A stretch of 33,579 bases of DNA from Clostridium fallax (GCF_900129365.1 NZ_FQVM01000027.1:1-33579); one strand, 5' to 3'. Positions 1-8,715 are shown, counted from the first letter of the stretch. A program made the numbers and translations. The notes: a model not told the origin generated them from the sequence alone.

Positions 1-929
1 CTATATACTATATGAGTTTCTGCTCCTAATCTTAAAGCTGTTCTTGCAGCATCCATTGCAACATTACCGCCACCTACTACTGCAACTTTCTTTCCAGCTC
101 TTATAGGAGTTGAATAATCTTCTTTAAATGCCTTCATTAAATTGTTTCTTGTTAAAAATTCATTAGCTGAAAATACTCCATTAGCATTTTCACCTGGAAT
201 ATGCATGAACTTTGGAAGTCCTGCTCCTGAACCTATAAATACAGCATCGAAGTTTTCGTCTTCAAAAAGTTCATCTATAGTAACAGTTCTACCTATAATA
301 ACATTTGTTTCTATTTTTACACCTAATTTTTTAACATTTTCAATCTCATGTTTTACTACAGTCTCTTTTGGTAATCTAAACTCTGGAATTCCATAAACTA
401 AAACCCCACCTGGTTCATGTAAAGCTTCAAAAATAGTTACATCATATCCAAGCTTCGCTAAATCACCAGCACAGGTTAATCCAGCTGGACCACTTCCTAC
501 CACAGCAACCTTTTTACCATTCTTTTTAATTTCAGGAGTTAAATCAATATTATTTTCCCTAGTCCAATCGGCTACAAATCTTTCTAATTTACCAATTGAA
601 ACAGAATCGCCTTTAATTCCTAGAACACATTTTCCTTCACATTGTCTTTCTTGAGGACAAACTCTACCACAAATTGCTGGAAGAGCAGATGCTTCTGCAA
701 TAACCTTTGCTGCACCTTCTATATCTCCATCTTTGATCTTTTGAATAAATCCTGGAATATTTATATTAACAGGACACTCTCCCACACATCTTGGGTTTTT
801 ACAATTTAAACATCTTGAAGCTTCCTCTTCAGCTTCTTCTAAATTATATCCTAAACAAACTTCATCAAAGTTTTTTGCTCTCACTTTAGCATCTTGTTCT
901 TTTACTGGTATTCTCTTTAAATTAGCCAT
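1..929 (-). CDS. nfnB: NfnB-type NADPH-dependent flavoprotein, large subunit (partial)
   Basis: Open at the window's left edge; about 309 N-terminal residues are visible of a family that usually has about 460. The N-terminus begins MANLKRIP and carries two cysteine clusters for [4Fe-4S] centres: CLNCKNPRCVGECP near residue 40 and CGRVCPQERQCEGKC near residue 87. A dinucleotide-binding motif follows (VAVVGSGPAGL, FAD) and a second one (VAVVGGGNVAMDAA, NADPH) lies close to the edge. This is the GltD/glutamate synthase small-subunit fold. The start ATG overlaps the nfnA stop by one base (TAATG), so the two are translationally coupled. Pairing with nfnA argues for NADH-dependent ferredoxin:NADP+ oxidoreductase, which couples reduced ferredoxin and NADH to NADPH formation, rather than for glutamate synthase. 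Function is inferred from family and neighbour. Confidence 0.88.
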   Translation of the reverse strand, partial: MANLKRIPVKEQDAKVRAKNFDEVCLGYNLEEAEEEASRCLNCKNPRCVGECPVNINIPGFIQKIKDGDIEGAAKVIAEASALPAICGRVCPQERQCEGKCVLGIKGDSVSIGKLERFVADWTRENNIDLTPEIKKNGKKVAVVGSGPAGLTCAGDLAKLGYDVTIFEALHEPGGVLVYGIPEFRLPKETVVKHEIENVKKLGVKIETNVIIGRTVTIDELFEDENFDAVFIGSGAGLPKFMHIPGENANGVFSANEFLTRNNLMKAFKEDYSTPIRAGKKVAVVGGGNVAMDAARTALRLGAETHIVY

Positions 930-1819
930 TATTTATCACCTCCGCAGCCACATCCACCATGATGATGTGTATCACCTTCTTCTAATTTTAACTTAGCTCT
1001 TCCTTCCTCTGTTTTATACATTGTTTGTCTTCTCATAGCTTCGTCAAAATTAACTAAATGTCCATCAAATTCCGGACCATCTACACAAGCAAATTTAACT
1101 TCTCCACCTACAGTAACTCTACATGCTCCACACATTCCAGTTCCATCAACCATTATTGGGTTTAAACTTACAATTGTTTTTATTCCAAGTTCTTTCGTTA
1201 AAAGACATACAAATTTCATCATTATCATAGGTCCTATAGCTATTACTCTATCGTACTTTTTACCTTCTTCATTAACTAATTTTTTTAATAAATCTGTAAC
1301 TAATCCTTTAAATCCATAAGAGCCATCATCAGTTGCAACATATACATTGCCTGCAACCTTTTCCATTTCTTCTTTTAAAATTATTAAATCCTTATTTTTT
1401 GCACCAATAATTACATCTGCTTTTATGCCCCTTGAATTTAACCATTTAACTTGAGGATAAACTGGTGCTGTTCCAACTCCTCCTGCTATAAATAATATTT
1501 TTTCTTTTTTTAATTCATCTAAAGGCTCATTAACCATTTCAGATGGTTGTCCTAATGGACCAACAAAATCTTGATATGATTCTCCTTCTTTAAATTCAAT
1601 CATTTCTTCTGTGGAACTTCCCATAACTTGTACAACTACAGTTACAGTACCTTTATCTTTATCATAATCACATATAGTTAAAGGAATTCTTTCTCCCCTT
1701 TCATTTACCTTTAAAATAACAAACTGACCTGGCTCAGCTGATTTTGCAACTCTTGGTGCATATATATCCATAAGATATATATTACCTGCTAATCTCTCTT
1801 TTTTCATTATTTTGTACAA
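929..1819 (-). CDS. nfnA: NfnA, ferredoxin-NADP+ reductase alpha subunit
   Basis: Ferredoxin-NADP reductase-like flavoprotein that binds FAD, NAD(H) and a [2Fe-2S] cluster, and partners with NfnB. Visible: an N-terminal FAD barrel with a GQFVIL segment, the nucleotide-binding LFIAGGVGTAPVYP stretch, and a C-terminal cysteine cluster (GMCGACRVTVGG, then FACVDGPEFDGH). The extreme C-terminus is an unusual HHHGGCGCGGDK tail, which could bind metal. I place the start at the TTG at 1819-1817: a GGGGGAG ribosome site (1826-1832) lies 6 nt upstream. The longer ATG frame, starting at 1870, begins inside the terminator of the upstream alcohol dehydrogenase gene and cannot be the natural start. An ATG at 1807 is a weaker alternative. 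It forms an operon with nfnB. Confidence 0.88.
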   Translation of the reverse strand: MYKIMKKERLAGNIYLMDIYAPRVAKSAEPGQFVILKVNERGERIPLTICDYDKDKGTVTVVVQVMGSSTEEMIEFKEGESYQDFVGPLGQPSEMVNEPLDELKKEKILFIAGGVGTAPVYPQVKWLNSRGIKADVIIGAKNKDLIILKEEMEKVAGNVYVATDDGSYGFKGLVTDLLKKLVNEEGKKYDRVIAIGPMIMMKFVCLLTKELGIKTIVSLNPIMVDGTGMCGACRVTVGGEVKFACVDGPEFDGHLVNFDEAMRRQTMYKTEEGRAKLKLEEGDTHHHGGCGCGGDK

Positions 1820-1861
1820 AGTAAACTCCCCCAAACTTTTTAATTTTATAATTGTTAAAAA

Positions 1862-1910
1862 AGTCTGCATTCATTCAGCCAAAGCAGAATGATCTGCAGA
1901 CTTTAAATTT
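1862..1910 (-). terminator. Intrinsic terminator after the alcohol dehydrogenase
   Basis: Read on the minus strand, AAGTCTGCA and its complement TGCAGACTT flank a second pairing (CATTCTGC with GCTGAATG) around a TTTG loop, followed by TTTTTT. It lies directly after the alcohol dehydrogenase stop and before nfnA. Confidence 0.85.
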
Positions 1911-1919
1911 TACTTTTTA

Positions 1920-3086
1920 TTAAAAATCAACATTTTTTCCATAATAAGTAGCTTCAAATAGATTTTCCATTTCCTCTGGTGTTATACTACGTGGGTTAGC
2001 CCCAGTGCAAGCGTCTTTAACTGCTCTTTCTGCAATCATCTTTAATTTTGCATTAAAGTCATCTTCTTTAACACCATAATCTTTTAATGTTAGAGGTATA
2101 TCCATTTGCCTATTCATATCTTTAATTAATGAAACTAAAGATTGAACTAATTCATCTTCATTTTTACCTTCAAGCCCTAATCTTTTAGCTATATAAGCAT
2201 ATCTATCTATAGCAGTTTTCTTATTAAATTCTATAACATATGGCAAATAAATAGCATTTGCACAACCATGAGGTATATTAAATACAGCTCCAGTTTTATG
2301 TGCCATACTATGAGTTATTCCTAATAAAGCATTTGAAAATGCCATTCCAGCTAAACATTGAGCATAATGCATCTTTTCTCTTGCATTGCTGTCACCTTTA
2401 TAAGAATTATATAAATTCTTTACAACCATTTCTATAGCTTCCATTGCTAATGGATCTGAAAATGGAGAATGTAATCCTGCTACATAAGCTTCTATAGCAT
2501 GAGTTAAAGCATCCATACCAGTATAAGCAGTTAATTTAGCAGGCATTGATTCTGCTAACTCTGGATCAACTATAGCAATATCTGGAGTAATATTAAAGTC
2601 TGCTATAGGATATTTTATTTCTGTTTTATAATCTGTTATAACAGAAAAAGCAGTAACTTCACTAGCTGTTCCAGAAGTTGATGGTATTCCAATAAATTTT
2701 GCCTTAGTTCTAAGTTCTGGCAAAGTAAATGGATCTTTTATATCATCAAATTTTACTTCTGGGTGCTCATAAAATATCCACATAGCTTTAGCAGCATCTA
2801 TAGCTGAACCTCCACCTAAAGCAACTATCCAGTCTGGTTCAAAATTAACCATAGCTTCTGCACCTCTTAAAACTGTCTCAACAGAAGGATCTGGCTCAAC
2901 CCCTTCGAAAACCATTACATCCATAGCTGCTTGTCTTAAGTTTTCTTCTACTTGTTGAAGGAACCCTAGTCGTTTCATAGATCCCCCTCCAACTACAATA
3001 AAGGCTTTTTTACCTTTAAGAGTTTTTAAAATATTAATTGATTCTCTACCAAAATAAATATCCCTTGGTATTGTAAATCTGTTCAT
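1920..3086 (-). CDS. Iron-containing NADPH-dependent butanol-type alcohol dehydrogenase
   Basis: Group III (iron-dependent) alcohol dehydrogenase of 388 residues, the family length. The N-terminal half has a nucleotide-binding VALGGGSAIDAAKAMW segment (residues 88-103). The C-terminal half supplies metal ligands by spacing: D192, H196, H259 and H273, in MDALTHAIEA, GITHSMAHKTG and IPHGCANA; H263 matches the extra catalytic-site His of the family. From memory it closely resembles the NADPH-dependent butanol dehydrogenase of solvent-forming clostridia, so it probably reduces butyraldehyde or another short aldehyde. A strong ribosome site (AAGGAGGGG) precedes the ATG. It is a single-gene unit with its own terminator, between nfnAB and the butyryl-CoA operon; NfnAB would supply its NADPH. 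Exact substrate is uncertain. Confidence 0.9.
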   Translation of the reverse strand: MNRFTIPRDIYFGRESINILKTLKGKKAFIVVGGGSMKRLGFLQQVEENLRQAAMDVMVFEGVEPDPSVETVLRGAEAMVNFEPDWIVALGGGSAIDAAKAMWIFYEHPEVKFDDIKDPFTLPELRTKAKFIGIPSTSGTASEVTAFSVITDYKTEIKYPIADFNITPDIAIVDPELAESMPAKLTAYTGMDALTHAIEAYVAGLHSPFSDPLAMEAIEMVVKNLYNSYKGDSNAREKMHYAQCLAGMAFSNALLGITHSMAHKTGAVFNIPHGCANAIYLPYVIEFNKKTAIDRYAYIAKRLGLEGKNEDELVQSLVSLIKDMNRQMDIPLTLKDYGVKEDDFNAKLKMIAERAVKDACTGANPRSITPEEMENLFEATYYGKNVDF

Positions 3087-3265
3087 AAAAACCCCTCCTT
3101 ATATACCAAAAACTAATTCTTTCTTTTTATTATATCACAACAATTTACAATAGTCTGAATTTTATAAAAGTTATATTGATACTTTAATATTTTATTCATA
3201 GATATATAAAAATATTTTTTAAACTTAAAATTTTAATATCTATTATTATTTTAGTTAAAATAAAT

Positions 3266-3736
3266 TTAAAGTATTAATATTGCAACCACAATTAAAGCTA
3301 TTGATACATATACATTAAATCTTCTATATTCATCTAAATCTTTACTTTTTATAACAGAAAATGTTTCCCCAAAAAAATAAATAGCTACAAAAGCTCCATA
3401 AGCTAAATAATACGGAAATAATTTATTATTTATACCTAAAGTTTCAAATCTATAACCTAAAAACAATATACCTAAACCTATTAATATATATGCTATAGAA
3501 CCTTTTTCTACATGTAATTTAAACTCACTATCTTTTTTTTGAAAGGCTTCCCATCTATCAATATTTATAAACTTATCTATTTTCTTAACTTCTTTAGGAA
3601 TAAAAATAATCATTAAACCTTTAATTATAAATATTCCTCCAATTAAATAAGTAGTTTTACCTACCCCTATAAAATATACAATAAGTGGCACTAATAATGT
3701 AAGTATTATTCCAAAAGCTATAGTTCTTCCTCTCAT
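3266..3736 (-). CDS. Small four-helix membrane protein, function unknown
   Basis: About 156 residues, very hydrophobic, with probable membrane segments near residues 4-25, 29-47, 78-95 and 107-124, plus a final one at the C-terminus (VSIALIVVAILIL). Between segments 2 and 3 is a charged stretch of about 30 residues (KEVKKIDKFINIDRWEAFQK), likely cytoplasmic. I do not recognise the family. The ATG at 3736 is chosen because GGAGGAG lies 5 nt upstream; the longer ATG at 3754 would encode the ribosome site itself. It stands alone between the butyryl-CoA operon terminator and the alcohol dehydrogenase gene; no strong promoter is evident, so read-through from the operon is possible. Confidence 0.75.
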   Translation of the reverse strand: MRGRTIAFGIILTLLVPLIVYFIGVGKTTYLIGGIFIIKGLMIIFIPKEVKKIDKFINIDRWEAFQKKDSEFKLHVEKGSIAYILIGLGILFLGYRFETLGINNKLFPYYLAYGAFVAIYFFGETFSVIKSKDLDEYRRFNVYVSIALIVVAILIL

Positions 3737-3784
3737 AAGTTCTCCTCCTTCCATCTTTTTACTATTATTATATATTATTTTTTA

Positions 3785-3824
3785 TTACAAAAACACCTGT
3801 CACACTAAAATGCAACAGGTGTTT
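3785..3824 (-). terminator. Terminator of the crt-bcd-etf-hbd operon
   Basis: Ten-base perfect inverted repeat: AAACACCTGT (3791-3800) and ACAGGTGTTT (3815-3824) with a 14-nt loop. On the minus strand it is followed by TTTGTAATAAA. It lies 27 nt after the hbd stop. Confidence 0.88.
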
Positions 3825-3851
3825 ATTTCTCAATTAACCTTTATAAATAAA

Positions 3852-4700
3852 CTATTTGCTATAATCGTAGAATCCTTTTCCGCTCTTTCTTCCAAGCCAT
3901 CCAGCTCTTACATATTTTCTTAAAAGACTGTGGGCTCTATATTTAGGATCTCCAGTTTCTTTTTGTAATACATCCATTATAGCTAGACAAACATCTAATC
4001 CTATAAGATCTCCTAAAGCTAAAGGTCCCATTGGATGGTTTGCACCAAGTTTCATAGCTGTATCTATATCTTCTGCAGAAGCTATGCCTTCTGCTAATAT
4101 TCCAACTGCTTCATTTATCATTGGAATAAGTATTCTATTAACAACAAATCCAGGAGCTTCTGCAACTTCTACTGGTTCTTTTCCTATAGCTATTGAAAGT
4201 TCTTTAACTTTATCAAAAGTTTCTTGTGATGTAGCCATTCCCCTAATTACTTCAACAAGCTTCATTATTGGAGCCGGATTAAAGAAGTGCATTCCTATAA
4301 CTTGCGCTGGTCTTGTAGTTGCTGATGCTACTTCTGTTATTGATAATGATGATGTATTTGAAGCTAAGATTGTATCTGCTTTACATATTTTATCTAGTTC
4401 AGCAAAGATTTGCTTTTTAATTTCCATATTTTCAATAGCTGCTTCAACAACTAAGTCACAATCAGCAGCTAAATTCATATCAGTTGTTCCACTTATTCTT
4501 GAAAGTATTTCTTCTTTTTGTTCTTCTGTTAATTTACCTTTTGTAACTAATCTTGTTAAGTTTTTAGTTATTGTAGCAATTCCTTTATCAACAAACTCAT
4601 CTTTAATATCCCTAACTATAACTTCATATCCTTTTTGAGCAAAAGCTTGAACTATTCCTGCTCCCATAGTTCCTGCTCCAAGTACAAAAATCTTTTCCAT
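3852..4700 (-). CDS. hbd: 3-hydroxybutyryl-CoA dehydrogenase
   Basis: Reduces acetoacetyl-CoA to 3-hydroxybutyryl-CoA in the cytoplasmic butyrate/butanol pathway. The protein has the standard 282 residues. The N-terminal Rossmann motif VLGAGTMGAGI covers residues 6-16. Catalytic-site residues expected for the family are present: S117 in NTSSLS, H138 in GMHFFNPAP and N188 in FVVNRILIP. The C-terminal helical domain ends with GRKSGKGFYDYSK, the usual signature. Last gene of crt-bcd-etfB-etfA-hbd, 83 nt after etfA, with ribosome site GGAGGG and its own downstream terminator. No thiolase gene is in the operon, so acetoacetyl-CoA must come from a thiolase encoded elsewhere. Confidence 0.97.
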   Translation of the reverse strand: MEKIFVLGAGTMGAGIVQAFAQKGYEVIVRDIKDEFVDKGIATITKNLTRLVTKGKLTEEQKEEILSRISGTTDMNLAADCDLVVEAAIENMEIKKQIFAELDKICKADTILASNTSSLSITEVASATTRPAQVIGMHFFNPAPIMKLVEVIRGMATSQETFDKVKELSIAIGKEPVEVAEAPGFVVNRILIPMINEAVGILAEGIASAEDIDTAMKLGANHPMGPLALGDLIGLDVCLAIMDVLQKETGDPKYRAHSLLRKYVRAGWLGRKSGKGFYDYSK

Positions 4701-4783
4701 GATAAGCCCTCCATTTTTATATTAGAATCTTCTATTAATTTTATAGAAAATCCTATATTTTAATTTCAATAAATAATTTTAAA

Positions 4784-5791
4784 TTAGTTGTCTTCCTTCA
4801 TAGCCTTAACTTCAGCTATCATTTCTGGAATAACTTTATTTAAATCTCCTACTATACCATAGTCAGCAACCTTCATTATTGGAGCTGTAGCATCTTTATT
4901 TATAGCTATTATCATATCAGCATCTTGCATACCTGCAACGTGTTGTATAGCTCCTGATATACCACATGCTATATATATAGTAGGTCTTACAGTTTTACCT
5001 GTTTGTCCAACTTGATAATCTTTATCTAACCATTCATTTTCTACAGCTGCTCTTGATGCTGCCACTGTTCCACCTAAAGCTTGTGCTAAATCCTTTAGTA
5101 ACTGGAAGTTTTCTTTACTTCCAACACCTCTACCACCTGAAACTATAATATTAGCTTCACTTATATCCTCTATTTCTTTATTCTCTTTAACTACTTCCAC
5201 AATCTTAGTTCTTATATCATCAGCAGTTAAATTAGTTTTAATATTTTCTATATCAAATTTTCTATCTTCATATGGAAGTTTTGAGAAAACCCCTGGTCTT
5301 ACTGTAGCCATTTGTGGTCTATGATCTGTACATGCTATTGTAGCCATTAAGTTACCACCAAAAGCTGGTCTTGTAGCTAATAAAAATTTACCTTCTTCAT
5401 CTATATCTAATGAAGTACAGTCAGCTGTTAGTCCTGTTGATAATCTAGCAGCAACTCTTGGGCCTAAATCTCTTCCTATAAAAGTTGCACCTATAAATAA
5501 TATTTCTGGTTTTTTTTCATTTACAAGGTCACATATAACCTTTGTATATCCATCAGTTGTATATTGTGCCAATTCCTTATTATCAACAACTAAAACTTCA
5601 TCTGCTCCATGATTTCCTAATTCAGTTGCTAAATCCTCTATTTCATATCCTAAAAGTAAAGCTGTTAATTTTACTCCTAATTTATCTGCAATTTTTCTTC
5701 CTTCTCCTAGTAACTCTAAAGATACTTTTTGAAGTGCTCCATCTCTTTGCTCAGCAAATACCCATACGCCTTTATAATCTGCTATATTCAT
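4784..5791 (-). CDS. etfA: Electron transfer flavoprotein alpha subunit
   Basis: With EtfB it forms the FAD-containing electron transfer flavoprotein that works with Bcd; in clostridia this complex bifurcates electrons from NADH to crotonyl-CoA and ferredoxin. The 335-residue length is normal. Residues 1-190 are the nucleotide-binding-like domain. The C-terminal FAD domain shows GGRGVGSKENF near residue 218, and GQTGKTVRP and CGISGAIQH near residues 263-285, the FAD-binding signature. The ribosome site AGGAGG precedes the ATG. It lies 20 nt after etfB and is co-transcribed. Product confidence is high from sequence and context together. Confidence 0.97.
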   Translation of the reverse strand: MNIADYKGVWVFAEQRDGALQKVSLELLGEGRKIADKLGVKLTALLLGYEIEDLATELGNHGADEVLVVDNKELAQYTTDGYTKVICDLVNEKKPEILFIGATFIGRDLGPRVAARLSTGLTADCTSLDIDEEGKFLLATRPAFGGNLMATIACTDHRPQMATVRPGVFSKLPYEDRKFDIENIKTNLTADDIRTKIVEVVKENKEIEDISEANIIVSGGRGVGSKENFQLLKDLAQALGGTVAASRAAVENEWLDKDYQVGQTGKTVRPTIYIACGISGAIQHVAGMQDADMIIAINKDATAPIMKVADYGIVGDLNKVIPEMIAEVKAMKEDN

Positions 5792-5811
5792 AATACCTTA
5801 CCTCCTAAATC

Positions 5812-6591
5812 CTAGATGTAGTGTTTCTCTTTTAATTTTCCTAGTACATAACCTACTGCTTCTTTAACAGGCTTATCTACAACTTCTCCAGCACCTTTAG
5901 CTTCTTTAGTCATTGATTTTTTAACTTTAGTTGGAGAACCTTTTAATCCTAAATCTTCCTTATTCACATCGATATCATCAGCTGACCATTTAACAATTTC
6001 TTTGTTTGCAGTTGAAAAGATGTATTTAACGTTCATATATCTTGGATGATTTAATTCTTTTATTGCTGTTAAAAGAACTGGAGTCTTAACCTTTATTAAT
6101 TCATATCCATCTTCTAAAGCTCTGTTTATTAATAATCCATCCTCTTCCACTTTTACATCTTGAACGTAAGTTATTTGAGGAATATCTAAGTGTTCTGCTA
6201 TTTCTGGTCCAACTTGTGCAGTATCACCATCTATAGCTTGTCTTCCAGCTAGCACTACGTCATAATCTAATTTCTTTATTGCTCCAGCTAAAGCTTTTGA
6301 AGTTGCTAATGTATCTGCTCCTGCAAATGCTCTATCTGTAATTAGTATAGCCTCATCAGCTCCCATACATAAAGCCTCTCTTAAAGCCGCTTCAGCTTGA
6401 GGAGGTCCCATACTTATCACTGTTACATGTGCTCCATTTTGATTTTTTAATCTTAAAGCTTCTTCTAATGCGTTTTTATCTTCTGGATTTATAATTGAAG
6501 GTACGCCATCTCTTATTAATGTTCCTGTTGCAGGATCTATTTTAACTACAGTTGTATCTGGTACTTGTTTTAAGCAAACTACTATTTTCAT
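5812..6591 (-). CDS. etfB: Electron transfer flavoprotein beta subunit
   Basis: Beta subunit of the electron transfer flavoprotein, 259 residues, starting MKIVVCLKQVPDT, the classic EtfB opening. Further family segments are visible: DKNALEEALRLK, CMGADEAILITDRAF and GRQAIDGDTAQVGPEIAEHL, the last being the EtfB signature region near residue 120 that contacts the bifurcating flavin in clostridial enzymes. It lies 18 nt after bcd, with an AGGAGGG ribosome site, and sits directly before etfA. It acts in the cytoplasm in complex with EtfA and Bcd. Confidence 0.97.
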   Translation of the reverse strand: MKIVVCLKQVPDTTVVKIDPATGTLIRDGVPSIINPEDKNALEEALRLKNQNGAHVTVISMGPPQAEAALREALCMGADEAILITDRAFAGADTLATSKALAGAIKKLDYDVVLAGRQAIDGDTAQVGPEIAEHLDIPQITYVQDVKVEEDGLLINRALEDGYELIKVKTPVLLTAIKELNHPRYMNVKYIFSTANKEIVKWSADDIDVNKEDLGLKGSPTKVKKSMTKEAKGAGEVVDKPVKEAVGYVLGKLKEKHYI

Positions 6592-6609
6592 CTGTTATGC
6601 CCTCCTAAA

Positions 6610-7749
6610 TTATCTTAAAACATTTGCTGCAATAACCATTTTTTGAACTTGTGAAGTTCCTTCATAAATTTCTGTTATCTTAGCATCTCTCATTAATCTT
6701 TCTACTGGATATTCTTTAGTGTATCCGTATCCGCCGAATAATTGAACTGCTTTAGTTGTTACTTCCATAGCAACATCTGCAGCAAATAATTTAGCTCTTG
6801 CAGCATCTAATGAATAAGGAAGTTTTTTATCTTTAAGCCAAGCAGCTTTATATACTAAATATCTAGCAGCTTCTATTTTTGTATCCATTTCAGCTACCAT
6901 CCATTGTAATCCTTGAAATGCTGTTAATGATCTTCCAAATTGTTTTCTTTCTTTCATATAAGCAACAGCTTCATCTAATGCACCTTCTGCAAGGCCTAAA
7001 GCTTGAGCTGCTATACCAATTCTTCCTCCATCAAGAGTTTTCATTGCTATTCCAAAACCTTTTCCTTCTTTTCCCACTAAATTTTCTTTTGGAACTATAC
7101 AATTTTCCATTATTAATTCAGTAGTTGATGAGGCTCTTATTCCCATCTTATTTTCAACTTTACCTATTGAAAATCCTTCAAAGTCTTTTTCAACTATAAA
7201 TGCTGATATTCCCTTAGTTCCCTTGCTTTTATCTGTCATTGCAAACACTATAAATATATCTGCAACTCCTCCGTTAGTTATAAAAATCTTTGATCCATTT
7301 AATACATAATGATCCCCATCTAAAACTGCTACTGTTTGTTGACCAGCAGCATCTGTTCCAGCACCTGGTTCTGTTAAACCAAAAGCCCCTAGCTTTTCCC
7401 CCTTAGCTAAAGGTGTTAAATACTTTTCCTTTTGAGCTGGAGTACCAAACTGTTCTATTAATGATGCACATAATGAAGTGTGTGCTGATAATATAACTCC
7501 ATGTGTTCCACATACTTTTGATAATTCTTCAACAGCTAATATATATGATAAAGTGTCTCCACCTGCTCCACCATATTCTACTGGAAATGGAATTCCCATC
7601 ATTCCTAAGCTTGCCATCTTCTCTACATTTTCCATTGGAAATCTTTCAGTTTCATCTATTTCAGCAGCTATAGGTTTTACTTCATTTTCTGCAAAATCTT
7701 TAACCATTTGTTTTACTAATTCTTGTTCTCTAGTTAATTGGAAATTCAT
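6610..7749 (-). CDS. bcd: Butyryl-CoA dehydrogenase
   Basis: Acyl-CoA dehydrogenase family flavoenzyme of 379 residues that reduces crotonyl-CoA to butyryl-CoA with electrons delivered by EtfAB. Visible: an N-terminal helical domain, the family signature GAFGLTEPGAGTDA near residues 121-134, the FAD/substrate region YVLNGSKIFITNGG near 148-161, and the catalytic base E363 in IYEGTSQVQ near the C-terminus. The ribosome site AGGAGG precedes the ATG. It is the second gene of the operon, 31 nt after crt. The immediate etfB-etfA context indicates the bifurcating Bcd/Etf complex rather than a beta-oxidation enzyme. Confidence 0.97.
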   Translation of the reverse strand: MNFQLTREQELVKQMVKDFAENEVKPIAAEIDETERFPMENVEKMASLGMMGIPFPVEYGGAGGDTLSYILAVEELSKVCGTHGVILSAHTSLCASLIEQFGTPAQKEKYLTPLAKGEKLGAFGLTEPGAGTDAAGQQTVAVLDGDHYVLNGSKIFITNGGVADIFIVFAMTDKSKGTKGISAFIVEKDFEGFSIGKVENKMGIRASSTTELIMENCIVPKENLVGKEGKGFGIAMKTLDGGRIGIAAQALGLAEGALDEAVAYMKERKQFGRSLTAFQGLQWMVAEMDTKIEAARYLVYKAAWLKDKKLPYSLDAARAKLFAADVAMEVTTKAVQLFGGYGYTKEYPVERLMRDAKITEIYEGTSQVQKMVIAANVLR

Positions 7750-7780
7750 TTAAGTTACCTCCTAGTTTTTAGCTTATTAA

Positions 7781-8563
7781 TTATTTATTTTGGAAGTTTT
7801 TAGCTCTCTTTTCTACGAAAGCTGTCATACCTTCTTTTTGGTCTTCAGTTGCAAAGCATTTTCCAAAATCATCTGCTTCTATCTCTATTGCACTATCTAT
7901 ATCAACTTGCATTCCTCTATTTATTGCATCTTTGCATAACTTAACTGCTATTGGAGCATTAGAAGCTATTTTATTTGCCATAGCCTTAGCTTCATCCATT
8001 AAGTTTTCTAGAGGTACTACTTTATTAACTAATCCTATTCTTAAAGCTTCATCAGCTTTTATCATATCGCAGGTATAGATAAGTTCTTTTGCCTTACCTA
8101 TTCCAACAATTCTTGCTAATCTTTGTGTTCCACCAAAACCTGGTGTTATGCCTAAGCCTGCTTCTGGTTGAGCAAATTTAGCTTTTTCTGAGGCTATTCT
8201 TATATCACATGACATTGATAATTCACATCCACCACCAAGAGCAAATCCTGATATAGCAGCTATAACTGGCTTATCTAATTTTTCAATTCTTCTAAATACT
8301 TTATTGCCTAATAATCCGTATTCTTTTCCTTGTTCTTGATTATAGTCTTTCATTTCAACTATATCTGCTCCAGCAACAAATGCTTTTTCTCCTGCACCTG
8401 TTAAAATTACAGCATAAATATCATTATCCTTTTCAATTTCAGAAATTGCCATATCTAAATCTTTTAAAGTTTCTGAATTTAAAGCATTTAATGCCTTAGG
8501 CCTGTTGATAGTTAGGATTGCAATTTTACCTTCCTTTTCAAGGATTACATTTTTTAGTTCCAT
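7781..8563 (-). CDS. crt: Crotonase, 3-hydroxybutyryl-CoA dehydratase
   Basis: Enoyl-CoA hydratase family enzyme of 260 residues that dehydrates 3-hydroxybutyryl-CoA to crotonyl-CoA. The oxyanion-hole segment AGADIVEM (residues 65-72) and the second oxyanion segment GFALGGGCELS (106-116) are intact. The two catalytic glutamates are E114, in GGCELS, and E134, in AQPEAGLGI. It is the first gene of the crt-bcd-etfB-etfA-hbd operon; the ATG has an AAGGGGG ribosome site. The promoter upstream carries a Rex operator, so transcription should rise when the NADH/NAD+ ratio is high. Confidence 0.97.
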   Translation of the reverse strand: MELKNVILEKEGKIAILTINRPKALNALNSETLKDLDMAISEIEKDNDIYAVILTGAGEKAFVAGADIVEMKDYNQEQGKEYGLLGNKVFRRIEKLDKPVIAAISGFALGGGCELSMSCDIRIASEKAKFAQPEAGLGITPGFGGTQRLARIVGIGKAKELIYTCDMIKADEALRIGLVNKVVPLENLMDEAKAMANKIASNAPIAVKLCKDAINRGMQVDIDSAIEIEADDFGKCFATEDQKEGMTAFVEKRAKNFQNK

Positions 8564-8638
8564 TACAGAAATCCCCCTTGTATTTTGATGTTGTTTAATA
8601 TCATTTTTACTCTAAATTACTTACATTTTATTAAATTT

Positions 8639-8666
8639 ATACTATAACCTGTTAATTCTTTGTTAA
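8639..8666 (-). promoter_or_regulatory. Candidate promoter of the crt operon
   Basis: On the minus strand, TTAACA (8666-8661) and TAGTAT (8644-8639) are separated by 16 nt, about 75 nt before the crt ATG. The -35 box lies inside the Rex operator, so Rex binding would block RNA polymerase. The -10 box is imperfect; a neighbouring TATAGT is an alternative. Confidence 0.5.
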
Positions 8667-8677
8667 CTTTATAACAA
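8660..8677. promoter_or_regulatory. Rex operator in the crt promoter
   Basis: TTGTTAACTTTATAACAA matches the known Rex consensus TTGTTAANNNNTTAACAA at all but one defined position. It lies between rex and crt and overlaps the likely -35 box of the butyryl-CoA operon. Rex releases DNA when NADH is high. Two weaker half-matched copies lie at 8730-8747 and 8754-8771. Confidence 0.85.
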
Positions 8678-8693
8678 ATTAATGTAAAAAAAT

Positions 8694-8715
8694 AATTGAA
8701 GTAAAAACTTCAATT
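8694..8715 (-). terminator. Terminator of rex
   Basis: AATTGAAG and CTTCAATT pair around a 6-nt loop; on the minus strand the hairpin is followed by ATTTTTTT. It separates rex from the crt promoter, so the two are distinct transcription units. Confidence 0.75.

Noticed and set aside
3087..3265. Rex operator upstream of the alcohol dehydrogenase
   Set aside because: TTGTAAATTGTTGTGA resembles the left half only; no TTAACAA half at the right distance. A TATAAT follows, but the site is not convincing.
4084..4638. Plus-strand open frame of 184 codons
   Set aside because: Antisense shadow of hbd; hbd has complete motifs and codon use, and this frame has no ribosome site or recognisable domain.
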